Shown one piece after another: positions 44,873 to 56,159 of a stretch of 64,000 nucleotides of DNA; the first letter of the stretch is position 1; every line of letters begins with the position of its first letter. Under the pieces are notes generated by a model. The model was given only the letters and a program-made list of their open reading frames with translations. It was not told the DNA's origin and ran no database searches. This stretch comes from Salinilacustrithrix flava (GTDB lineage Bacteria; Actinomycetota; Acidimicrobiia; Acidimicrobiales; Salinilacustritrichaceae): assembly GCA_024128875.1 (NCBI GenBank), contig JAMYFF010000001.1, positions 186,001 to 250,000 on the forward strand. The letters run 5' to 3'. The position numbers and the translations under genes are program-made.

Positions 44873-45359
44873 TGGGATCACCTCGCCACTTGTCGGCCAT
44901 GTCCTCGTTCTGGATGCGCTCCTGGAGCAGCACCACGCCCTCGAGCAGCGCCTCGGGCCGGGGCGGGCAGCCGGGCACGTAGACATCGACCGGGATGACC
45001 TGGTCGACGCCCTTGGTCACCGAGTAGCTGTCCCAGTACGGCCCGCCGCAGTTGGCGCAGGAGCCCATGGAGATCACGTACTTCGGGTCGGGCATCTGCT
45101 CCCACAGGCGCCGCACAGCCGGGACCATCTTGTCGGTGACCGTGCCCGAGACGCAGAGCAGGTCGGACTGGCGCGGCGACGCCGGCAGCGGGATGACGCC
45201 GAGACGCATGATGTCGAAGCGCGGGCCGGCCATGGCGGCCGCCATCTCGATGGCGCAGCACGCGAGGCCCCACTGGTACATCCAGAGGGAGTACTTGCGT
45301 GACGTGTTGAGCAGCTGCGTGAGCGGCTTCGGGAGCTTGCCGCTCTCGACCAGACCCAT
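44859..45359 (-). CDS. nuoB: NADH-quinone oxidoreductase subunit B
   Basis: A 166-residue subunit holding the terminal [4Fe-4S] cluster N2 that reduces quinone. Cysteine ligands: the adjacent pair in [10 protein letters not shown], then [10 protein letters not shown] and [27 protein letters not shown] is also typical. I chose the ATG at 45359 (MGLVESGKL), 13 bases after nuoA; upstream in-frame residues lie inside nuoA. Only copy in the window. Confidence 0.96.
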   Translation of the reverse strand: MGLVESGKLPKPLTQLLNTSRKYSLWMYQWGLACCAIEMAAAMAGPRFDIMRLGVIPLPASPRQSDLLCVSGTVTDKMVPAVRRLWEQMPDPKYVISMGSCANCGGPYWDSYSVTKGVDQVIPVDVYVPGCPPRPEALLEGVVLLQERIQNEDMADKWRGDPIVVS

Positions 45360-45372
45360 GGGGTTCCCTCTC

Positions 45373-45738
45373 CTAGATCCAGCGCAGGACACCCTTGCGC
45401 CACGCGTGCACGAGGCCAAGGGTGAGGATGAAGATGAAGATCAGCATCAGGACGAGGCCGTAGACGCCGTACTCCTCGACGCGGGTGGCCCACGGGAAGA
45501 TGAAGACCGCCTCCACGTCGAAGATCACGAACATCAGGGCGAAGATGTAGTACCGGATCTGGCTCTGCGACCACGTGTCGCCGACCGGATCCACGCCGGA
45601 CTCGTAGTTCTTGTACTTGCCTTCCTGGCGACGGGTCGGGCGGATCAGCGAGCCGAGGCCGAGGACGCCCGCCAGGAGCGCGACCGCAACGCCACCGAAG
45701 ATGGCAACCGTCAGGTAATTACGGAGGAACTCCGACAC
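45373..45738 (-). CDS. nuoA: NADH-quinone oxidoreductase subunit A
   Basis: A 121-residue three-helix subunit, first gene of set 1. Conserved features: [10 protein letters not shown] in the loop with the Cys-like quinone-site position replaced by Val context, [20 protein letters not shown] with the key Asp/Glu, and [15 protein letters not shown]. The GTG at 45738 gives the standard length; an in-frame TTG at 45786 would add 16 atypical residues. No Shine-Dalgarno sequence is present, and a -10 box lies nine bases upstream, suggesting a leaderless mRNA. Confidence 0.93.
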   Translation of the reverse strand: MSEFLRNYLTVAIFGGVAVALLAGVLGLGSLIRPTRRQEGKYKNYESGVDPVGDTWSQSQIRYYIFALMFVIFDVEAVFIFPWATRVEEYGVYGLVLMLIFIFILTLGLVHAWRKGVLRWI

Positions 45739-45746
45739 GGAGGGGC

Positions 45747-45776
45747 ACCCTACTGACCGGTGCAGAAGTGGGCCAA
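45747..45776 (-). promoter_or_regulatory. Candidate promoter of nuo set 1
   Basis: On the minus strand TTGGCC (45776-45771), an 18-base spacer and TAGGGT (45752-45747) form a plausible -35/-10 pair. The predicted start of transcription falls within about two bases of the nuoA GTG at 45738. Set 1 would therefore be transcribed from its own promoter, separately from set 2. Confidence 0.5.
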
Positions 45777-45849
45777 GATCGCCCAACCGGGCCCCAGACC
45801 CCCCATCGGGGCCTGAATTCGGGGCCCTCCGGACGGTCGAGGACCGGTC

Positions 45850-46719
45850 TCAGTACACCCAGACCGGCGTCCCGACGGGCATCAGGCCCTCCGCCCAGAG
45901 CAGGTCCATCACCCGGTCGTGGACCCGCGCGCAGCCGTGGGAGGCAGGGTGGCCGGGGATGCTCGGCGAGCCGTGCACGGCGATGCCGGCGTTGAAGTAC
46001 TTGGGCCGGTACAGGTCGCCGAGCGGGGCCTCGCGCACGCCGTCGATCTCCCGCTGGACGGTGAAGCGGCCCGGGGGCGTGCGCCAGCCGGTGGTGCCGG
46101 TGGAGGTGTTGAACGCGAGGGTGCGCCCACCGCGCACGACGATGAGGAGCTGGCGCTCGAGGTCGAGCTCGACGTGGTCACCGCCCTCTCGGGCCGCCAC
46201 CGGGCCGGCCGTGTCGAGGGCGGCCATGGTCGCCGGTCCGGCGATGCCGTCGCGGGACAGGCCGGCGTGCTTCTGGAAGGCCATGACCGCCTGCTGGGTC
46301 ACCGACCCGTAGTCGCCGTCGACGACCGGCACCCAGAACCCCAGGGCGAGGAGGCGCTCCTGCAGGGCGGCCACCTCCGGCCCCTCGTCGCCGCTGCGGT
46401 ACGTGGGCGGTGCGGGCACCGTGGCCGGCGGCGACGTGGTCGTGGTCGTGGTCGGTGCCGTGGTGGTCGGTGCCGTGGTGGCCGGTGCCGTCGTGGTCGG
46501 CGCGACGGTGGTCGTGGTGGTGGGCGCCTCGGTGGTCGGGGGAGCCGTGACCGGGACCGTGGTGGTGGGGGCACCACCGTCGACCGCGGTGGCCTCGGTG
46601 TCGGCGACGTCGAGGGAGCGCAGGGCGTGGTAGCCGCTGAAGCCGAGGGCCACGCCGATGGCGAGGAGCAGCGCGGCGCGGGCACCCGGGCGGCGGTGGG
46701 GGGATCGTGGTTTCGCCAT
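45850..46719 (-). CDS. L,D-transpeptidase with peptidoglycan-binding domain
   Basis: A 289-residue exported or membrane-anchored cell-wall enzyme. It has an N-terminal anchor (about 12-32), a Thr/Pro-rich linker (about 48-100), a peptidoglycan-binding domain (SGDEGPEVAALQERLLALGF onwards) and a C-terminal YkuD domain with the catalytic HG..SHGCARV motif. YkuD enzymes make 3-3 cross-links in peptidoglycan or attach proteins to it. The ATG at 46719 precedes a basic stretch and the anchor. It lies between the two nuo sets without an obvious link to them. Confidence 0.92.
   Translation of the reverse strand: MAKPRSPHRRPGARAALLLAIGVALGFSGYHALRSLDVADTEATAVDGGAPTTTVPVTAPPTTEAPTTTTTVAPTTTAPATTAPTTTAPTTTTTTSPPATVPAPPTYRSGDEGPEVAALQERLLALGFWVPVVDGDYGSVTQQAVMAFQKHAGLSRDGIAGPATMAALDTAGPVAAREGGDHVELDLERQLLIVVRGGRTLAFNTSTGTTGWRTPPGRFTVQREIDGVREAPLGDLYRPKYFNAGIAVHGSPSIPGHPASHGCARVHDRVMDLLWAEGLMPVGTPVWVY
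46436..46568 (-). repeat. Low-complexity Thr/Pro linker repeats
   Basis: Imperfect tandem GGTCGGTGCCGTGGT-like units on the plus strand encode the (T)n-A-P linker of the L,D-transpeptidase. Such stretches are slippage-prone and often vary in length between strains. A shorter relative lies in the M23 peptidase gene near 9115-9175. Confidence 0.7.
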
Positions 46720-46807
46720 CACCGATGAGACGCTCCAGCCCCGCCCGCCGTTCGCCGGAAATCTATGACATCGGTCACGCAACCGCGCTGGCGGAGCCGG
46801 GATCGGC

Positions 46808-47563
46808 TCACCGCAGCGCGAGCCAGATGGCGACGACGACGCCGAACACGACGATGGTGGTGCGCAGGACGTCGGGCGACAGGCGTCGGGCCAGGCGGCC
46901 GCCGACGTAGCCGCCGAGCAGGCTCGCCGGGGCGACGATGGCCACCGCACCCCAGTCGACCGGGCCGAACAGGGCGAACGCGACCAGTGCCACGGTGTTG
47001 ACCAGCAGGGAGACGGCAGCCTTGAGCCCGTTGAGCCGCTGGAGGTGGTCGGCGACGAAGATGCCGAGCACGGCGAGCAGGATCACGCCCAGGCCGCCAC
47101 CGAAGTAGGCGCCGTACACGGCGGCCAGGAAGATGGCCACGTGGAGCTGCGCGGTCTGGCCCTGGCCGCCGGCCTCGGTGCGGGCCAGCACCGCCTTGGC
47201 GATGCGGGGCTGGAGGGCGAGCAGCACCGAGCCGGCGAGCACCAGGAACGGGACCACCGCGTCGAAGACGGCGTCGGGGGCGACGAGCAGGATCGCGGAG
47301 CCGGCTCCGGCGCCGAGCACGGAGGTGACGGCGAGCCCCCGGAGGCGGGCGCCCTGGGTGCGCAGCTCGCTGCGGTAGGCCGCGGCGCTGCCCAGGTAGC
47401 CGGGCCACACCGCCGTGGTGTTGGTGACGTTGGCGTCGAGGGTCGGCAGCCCGGCGGCGACGAGGGCCGGGAACGAGATGAGGGACCCGCCGCCGGCGAC
47501 CGCGTTGACGCCGCCGGCGAGGAACCCGGCGACGGCGATCAGCACGGCCTCGGCGATGGTCAC
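46808..47563 (-). CDS. TauE/SafE family sulfite exporter-like membrane protein
   Basis: A 251-residue protein with about eight helices. The two half-repeats carry the family motifs: AGGVNAVAGGGSLISFPALV and NTTAVWPGYLGSA in the first, YGAYFGGGLGVILLAVLG and LLGGYVGGRLARRL in the second. Family members export sulfite, sulfoacetate or other small anions; the substrate here is unknown. The GTG at 47563 overlaps the stop of the upstream small gene (GTGA), so the two are translationally coupled. Confidence 0.9.
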   Translation of the reverse strand: MTIAEAVLIAVAGFLAGGVNAVAGGGSLISFPALVAAGLPTLDANVTNTTAVWPGYLGSAAAYRSELRTQGARLRGLAVTSVLGAGAGSAILLVAPDAVFDAVVPFLVLAGSVLLALQPRIAKAVLARTEAGGQGQTAQLHVAIFLAAVYGAYFGGGLGVILLAVLGIFVADHLQRLNGLKAAVSLLVNTVALVAFALFGPVDWGAVAIVAPASLLGGYVGGRLARRLSPDVLRTTIVVFGVVVAIWLALR

Positions 47564-47901
47564 CGGGACCGGTCCTCGGCGCGGCGGGCGAGCCGGTCCT
47601 GTTCGGCGTCCAGCACGGTGTTGGTCATGCCCCCGAGGTGGGCCTCCGCGAAGGCGACGAGGTCGTCGAGGCGCTTGGGCGGGAACACGAGGGTGACCGT
47701 CTGGCCCTCGTAGGTGAACCAGGCCTGCCATTGGCCGGTGGTGTCGGTGCGGTGCAGCGTGACGGTGGTGCGCGGCGCCGGCCACGTCACGGGCGCGTCG
47801 AGCGTGGAGCGCCGTCGGGCCAGGCGGCCCGTGCGGGGCGAGATGGTGACGAGCACGTCGTCGACCTCGACGACGTCGCCGGCCGACTGGATGGATGCCA
47901 C
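47560..47901 (-). CDS. Small uncharacterised protein coupled to the TauE-like gene
   Basis: A 113-residue soluble protein that I do not recognise. It has a central beta-rich part (TWPAPRTTVTLHRTDTTGQW, then QAWFTYEGQTVTLVFPPKRL) and a helical, charged C-terminus (DAEQDRLARRAEDRSR). No cysteine, signal or membrane segment is seen. The GTG at 47901 is chosen because the upstream frame overlaps nuoN of set 2. Its stop overlaps the start of the TauE-like gene. Confidence 0.65.
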   Translation of the reverse strand: MASIQSAGDVVEVDDVLVTISPRTGRLARRRSTLDAPVTWPAPRTTVTLHRTDTTGQWQAWFTYEGQTVTLVFPPKRLDDLVAFAEAHLGGMTNTVLDAEQDRLARRAEDRSR

Positions 47902-47914
47902 GGCCGGCGGCGGG

Positions 47915-49470
47915 TCAGAAGCCGACGAGGACCGCGGTGGCGTCGCCGGCGGGGCCGGTGAGCACGTGCGGGAAGATGCCCACACCGAGGGTCACGACCA
48001 CGCAGATGACCAGCGCGATGGCGGCGCCGACCGGCACCGGCAGCGTGCGCCGCTCGGGGATGTCGGCGTCGTCGACGTCGCCGAGGAACATCGACACCGT
48101 GATCCGCAGGTACAGGAAGGCGGCGATGACGGCGGTGAGCATCGCCACCGCGGCCAGCGGGTACGAGCCGGCGTCCACCGCAGCGGCGATGGCGTAGAAC
48201 TTCGCGAAGAAGCCGCTGGTGAAGGGCACGCCCGCCTGGCTGAACAGCAGCAGGGCGAACACGAGGGCCAGCGCTGGTCGGGCCTTGGCCAGGCCCCGGT
48301 AGTCGTCGAGGGAGTGGCGGTCGTCGCCGGTGCGTCCGACGATGGTGATGATGGCGAAGCTGCCGCCGACGAGGAACGTGTAGCTGGCCAGGTAGAACAT
48401 CGACGCCTGCACGCCCCGCTCGGTCGCGGCCTGGACGGCGACGAGGACGAAGCCGGCGTGGTTGATCGAGGAGTACGCCAGCATCCGCTTCACGTCGGTC
48501 TGGACGACGGCCATCAGGGCACCGACGAGCAGGGTGAGGATGGCCACGGCGTAGATCACCGGCTGCCAGTCGACCCGGTAGGTCTGGAACCCGAGGTAGA
48601 GCACCCGGATGAGGCCGGCGAACCCGGCTGCCTTCACGCCGGAGGCCATGTAGGCCACCACCGGCGAGGGGGCGCCCTGGTACACGTCCGGGGTCCAGGC
48701 GTGGAAGGGGGCGGCGGCCACCTTGAACAGCAGGCCGACGAGCAGCATGGCCATGCCGGCGAGCAGCAGGCCGTTGTCGAACAGGGCGACCTGGGTGAGG
48801 TAGCTGAGGATCTCGACCAGGTTGGTGCTGCCGGTGGCGCCGTAGGTGAGGGCGATGCCGTAGAGCAGGAACGCCGAGGCGAACGAGCCGAGCACGAAGT
48901 ACTTGATGCCGGCCTCCTGGGAGGTGACCCGGCGCAGGTGCATGGCGGCGAGGGTGTAGACGGCGAGCGAGAGGATCTCCAGGCCGAGGAACAGCACGAT
49001 GAGGTCGTTGGCCGCGGCCATCACGACGCCGCCGGATGCGGAGAGCAGGAGCAGCACGTAGAGCTCGGGGCCGTCGAGGCCCTCTCGCTTCAGGTAGCCG
49101 TCGGCCAGCAGGGCGGCGACGACCACCGACGAGCAGATCACCACGGTCATGAACACCGAGAAGCCGTCGACGCCGATCGCGCCGGCGAGGGCGGTGAACG
49201 GGCCCCGCTCGGGGTCCTGGATGCGGTCCCAGATCGGCCACGTGCACACAGCGGCGCCGATGGCGGCCACCGAGGTGGCGAGGGGGTAGAAGCCGCCGAA
49301 CAGGGGCCGGCGGGTGATCGCCGTGAGCGTCATCAGGCCGAGCGCGGCGCCGACGAGCACGAGCAGCGGGACGATCGTGAACCACTCGATCTCGGGCGTC
49401 GGGATCGGGTCGAAGGCCTCGTCGGCCGCCTGGAGCGGCGCGGTCAGGTTCGCGAGCAGCGCGTGCATGG

Positions 49471-49474
<4 letters not shown>
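47915..49474 (-). CDS. nuoN: NADH-quinone oxidoreductase subunit N, set 2
   Basis: A 519-residue antiporter-like subunit, last of set 2. Motifs: GLEILSLAVYTLAAMHLRRV, FKVAAAPFHAWTPDVYQGAP and RMLAYSSINHAGFVLVAVQA. It differs clearly from the set 1 NuoN in these segments (His for Thr in the HxW motif context, different helix lengths), so it is an old paralogue, not a recent copy. The GTG at 49474 overlaps the nuoM stop (GTGA). Confidence 0.94.
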
Positions 49475-53270
<3,796 letters not shown>

Positions 53271-53279
53271 GCTTGTCGC

Positions 53280-53597
53280 CTATCCCTTGAGGAGAGCCAG
53301 GTCGTCGGCGGTCGCGTCGGGGCGCCGTCGCATGATGGCCACGATGATCCCGAGGCCGACCACGACCTCGGCGGCCGCGACCACGAGCACGAACACGACG
53401 ACCGCCTGGCCGCCGATGTCGTCGAGCATGCGCGAGAACGTGACGAAGGTGAGCGTGACGGCGTTGAGCATGAGCTCGACGCACATGAACATCACGAGCG
53501 GGTTGCGCCGCACGAGCAGGCCGGTGGCGCCGATGGCGAACAGCGCCGAGGCCAGGACCAGGTACCAGGAGGGCTCCACGCCCGCAGCGAGCAGCAT
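53280..53597 (-). CDS. nuoK: NADH-quinone oxidoreductase subunit K, set 2
   Basis: A 105-residue three-helix subunit. The helix 2 Glu lies in [20 protein letters not shown] and the helix 3 Glu in [20 protein letters not shown]. It has the form typical of canonical actinobacterial NuoK. Its ATG overlaps the nuoJ stop (ATGA). Confidence 0.95.
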   Translation of the reverse strand: MLLAAGVEPSWYLVLASALFAIGATGLLVRRNPLVMFMCVELMLNAVTLTFVTFSRMLDDIGGQAVVVFVLVVAAAEVVVGLGIIVAIMRRRPDATADDLALLKG

Positions 53598-54211
53598 CAG
53601 GCGGTGCCCTCCTCGGAGGTGGCGTCGGCGCTGGCGGCGTCGGCGTCGGTCGACGTCGGGCGGGCGGGCAGGTCGACGATCATGTCGGCTGCCTTGGGGC
53701 TCTTCTTGGCCAGCATCACGGCACCAACCACGGCGATGGCCAGCAGGATCGAGGTGATCTCGAGGGCGAAGATGTAGCGGGTGAACAGCACCCGGCCGAT
53801 GCCCTCGACGTCGGGCACCGCCGAGTCGGACACCGAGCCGAGGTTGGCGATGGCGCCGGTGGCGTCCCAGCCGGTGGTGGCGAGGGCGGCGACGGGCAGG
53901 GCGAAGATGGCGACGCCGGCCACGATGGCCGCGGCGCGCTGGCCGACGAGGGGGTCGACCGAGAGGTTCTCGGCCCGGTCCACGCCGAGCAGCATGATCA
54001 CGAACAGGAACAGCACGACGATGGCGCCGGCGTAGATGATCACCTGCACCGCAGCCAGGAAGTTGGCGTTCTGGGCCACGAAGAGGACCGCCACGCCGAA
54101 GAGGGTGCCGACGAGGGACAGCGCCGAGTGCACCGGGTTCTTCGAGAGCACGACCCCGAGCGCGCCGGCGAGGCAGATGGCGGCCGCGACGAAGAAGACG
54201 AAGGTCTCCAT
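53597..54211 (-). CDS. nuoJ: NADH-quinone oxidoreductase subunit J, set 2
   Basis: A 204-residue five-helix subunit, 36 residues longer than set 1 NuoJ because of a polar C-terminal tail (Asp/Ala/Glu-rich). The coupling helix is [20 protein letters not shown], and the N-terminal segment is [20 protein letters not shown]. The ATG overlaps the nuoI stop. Confidence 0.95.
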   Translation of the reverse strand: METFVFFVAAAICLAGALGVVLSKNPVHSALSLVGTLFGVAVLFVAQNANFLAAVQVIIYAGAIVVLFLFVIMLLGVDRAENLSVDPLVGQRAAAIVAGVAIFALPVAALATTGWDATGAIANLGSVSDSAVPDVEGIGRVLFTRYIFALEITSILLAIAVVGAVMLAKKSPKAADMIVDLPARPTSTDADAASADATSEEGTA

Positions 54212-54930
54212 CAGTGGGTGCCCTCCTCGGTCTGGGTGGCGTCGTCGTGGGCGGCCACGCCTCGAGCCGTGGACGGCTCGAGCGAGACGTCGTCGCCGGC
54301 GTCGTGGCCATCCGCGCGCTGGCCGAGCTCGGGCGCACGCTCGCCCCAGCCGAGCTCCCCGGCCCAGGCCACGATGCCCTCGAAGTCGGCGTCGCCGGAG
54401 GGGGCGGTGGCTCGCATCCATGCCGAGGTGTGGGGCTGCACGAGGCCGGCGTCGGACCAGTCCTCCCAGGGCAGCTGGCGGGGGTTGCCGTCGTCGTCGA
54501 CGACCAGCTCGTCCTTGGTGTAGATCGCGTCCTGGCGGTTCGTGAACGAGAACTCGAACAGCTTGCTCTCGGTGATGGCCTCGGTGGGGCAGGCCTCCAC
54601 GCACAGGTCGCAGTGGATGCAGCGCAGGTAGTTGATCTCGTAGATGAAGCCGTAGCGCTCGCCGGGGCTCACCGGATCGGCGGGGTCGTTGTCGGCGCCG
54701 CGCACGTAGATGCAGCGGGCCGGGCACACGCCGGCGCACAGCTCGCACCCGATGCACTTCTCCATCCCGTCCTCGTACTTGTTGAGGACGTGGCGGCCGT
54801 GCAGCCGGATGGGCTTGGCCCGCTTGCCGCCCTCGTCCTTCACGTAGGGCGAGGTGACGTTCTCACCGGACTGGCTGCCCTTGGCGAAGGTCTTCTTGAT
54901 CGTGACGAGGAAGCCGTCGAGGTATCCCAT
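54211..54930 (-). CDS. nuoI: NADH-quinone oxidoreductase subunit I, set 2 (two [4Fe-4S])
   Basis: A 239-residue subunit. Cluster motifs are [15 protein letters not shown] and [15 protein letters not shown], and [18 protein letters not shown] precedes the first. This is the canonical NuoI type, differing from set 1 NuoI. A C-terminal extension of about 80 residues ([20 protein letters not shown] and on) is polar and variable. ATG overlaps the nuoH stop; the stop overlaps nuoJ. Confidence 0.95.
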   Translation of the reverse strand: MGYLDGFLVTIKKTFAKGSQSGENVTSPYVKDEGGKRAKPIRLHGRHVLNKYEDGMEKCIGCELCAGVCPARCIYVRGADNDPADPVSPGERYGFIYEINYLRCIHCDLCVEACPTEAITESKLFEFSFTNRQDAIYTKDELVVDDDGNPRQLPWEDWSDAGLVQPHTSAWMRATAPSGDADFEGIVAWAGELGWGERAPELGQRADGHDAGDDVSLEPSTARGVAAHDDATQTEEGTH

Positions 54931-56159
54931 CAGGCGTCCACCTCCCCCAGCTCGCGCCGCTGGCGCGAGACCTCGGATGCTCGGCTCAGCAGGAAGAACG
55001 TGGCGCCGCCCACGACGAAGAACCCGATGCCGATGACGACGGCGTAGTTCCAGCCCTCGTCCCGCCCGACGTTGAGGGCGGCGAGCAGCAGGAGCCAGCC
55101 GAGCTGGAGCGGGATCAGGACCTTCCAGCCCAGGTCCATGAGCTGGTCGTAGCGGAAGCGGGGCAGCGTGCCGCGGATGAGCACGAAGATGTACAGGAAG
55201 ACGAAGACCTTCGCCACCAGCCAGAAGACGCCCGACACCGGTTCGAGGAACCCGGGCAGCAGCGGGCCGGCGGGACCGCCGAACCACAGGGTGACGATGA
55301 CGGCCGACATGGTGACCGGGTGCATGAACTCGGCCACGAAGAACATGCCGAAGCGGATCGAGGAGTACTCGGTGTGGAAGCCGCCGACCAGCTCCTGCTC
55401 GGCCTCGACCAGGTCGAAGGGGGGCCGGTTGGTCTCGGCCAGGGCGGCGATGAAGAAGATGGCGAAGGGGACGATGCCGGTGAGGATGACGTTCCAGTTG
55501 GGCACGAAGCCGGCGAAGCCCTCGCCGGCCTGCACCGACACCATCGTGCGGGTGGAGAGGCTGCCCGTGGTCATGATCAAGGTGGCGATCGACAGGCCCA
55601 TGGCGGCCTCGTAGGACACCATCTGGGCGGTGGCGCGCACCGAGCCGAGCAGCGGGTACTTCGAACCGGAGGACCAGCCGGCGAGCATCACGCCGTAGAC
55701 GCCGATGGAGGACACGGCCAGGATCCAGAGCACGCCGATGGGCGGGTCGGCCAGCTGGGCGAAGGTCTCGTGGCCGGCGATGGTGACGATGCCGGGGTCA
55801 CCCTCGCTGAACGTGCCGCCGAGGGGGACCACGGCGAAGACGAGGAACGCGGGGATGACCGACAGGAACGGGGCCAGCGCGAACACGAAGCGCCGGGAGC
55901 GGTTCGGGATCAGGTCTTCCTTGACGATCAGCTTCAGCCCGTCGGCCAGGGTCTGCAGGAGGCCGAAGGGGCCAGCCCGGTTGGGACCGACGCGGTTCTG
56001 CATGTCGGCGATGACCTTGCGCTCGAACCAGACCATGAACAGGACCGAGAGCAGCAGGATCAGGAAGGTGACGAGCACCTTGCCCAGGGTGATCAGGACC
56101 TCGGCGAGGCCGACCCCGTCGAGGTAGAGCGGGTCCAGTGCGTAGATGGCCCCGATCAC
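54930..56159 (-). CDS. nuoH: NADH-quinone oxidoreductase subunit H, set 2
   Basis: A 409-residue quinone-chamber subunit. Motifs: DMQNRVGPNRAGPFGLLQTL, ETNRPPFDLVEAEQELVGGF and FVLIRGTLPRFRYDQLMDLG. These match canonical NuoH better than the set 1 protein does. The GTG at 56159 overlaps the nuoG stop (GTGA). About eight helices plus a C-terminal polar tail. Confidence 0.95.
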   Translation of the reverse strand: MIGAIYALDPLYLDGVGLAEVLITLGKVLVTFLILLLSVLFMVWFERKVIADMQNRVGPNRAGPFGLLQTLADGLKLIVKEDLIPNRSRRFVFALAPFLSVIPAFLVFAVVPLGGTFSEGDPGIVTIAGHETFAQLADPPIGVLWILAVSSIGVYGVMLAGWSSGSKYPLLGSVRATAQMVSYEAAMGLSIATLIMTTGSLSTRTMVSVQAGEGFAGFVPNWNVILTGIVPFAIFFIAALAETNRPPFDLVEAEQELVGGFHTEYSSIRFGMFFVAEFMHPVTMSAVIVTLWFGGPAGPLLPGFLEPVSGVFWLVAKVFVFLYIFVLIRGTLPRFRYDQLMDLGWKVLIPLQLGWLLLLAALNVGRDEGWNYAVVIGIGFFVVGGATFFLLSRASEVSRQRRELGEVDA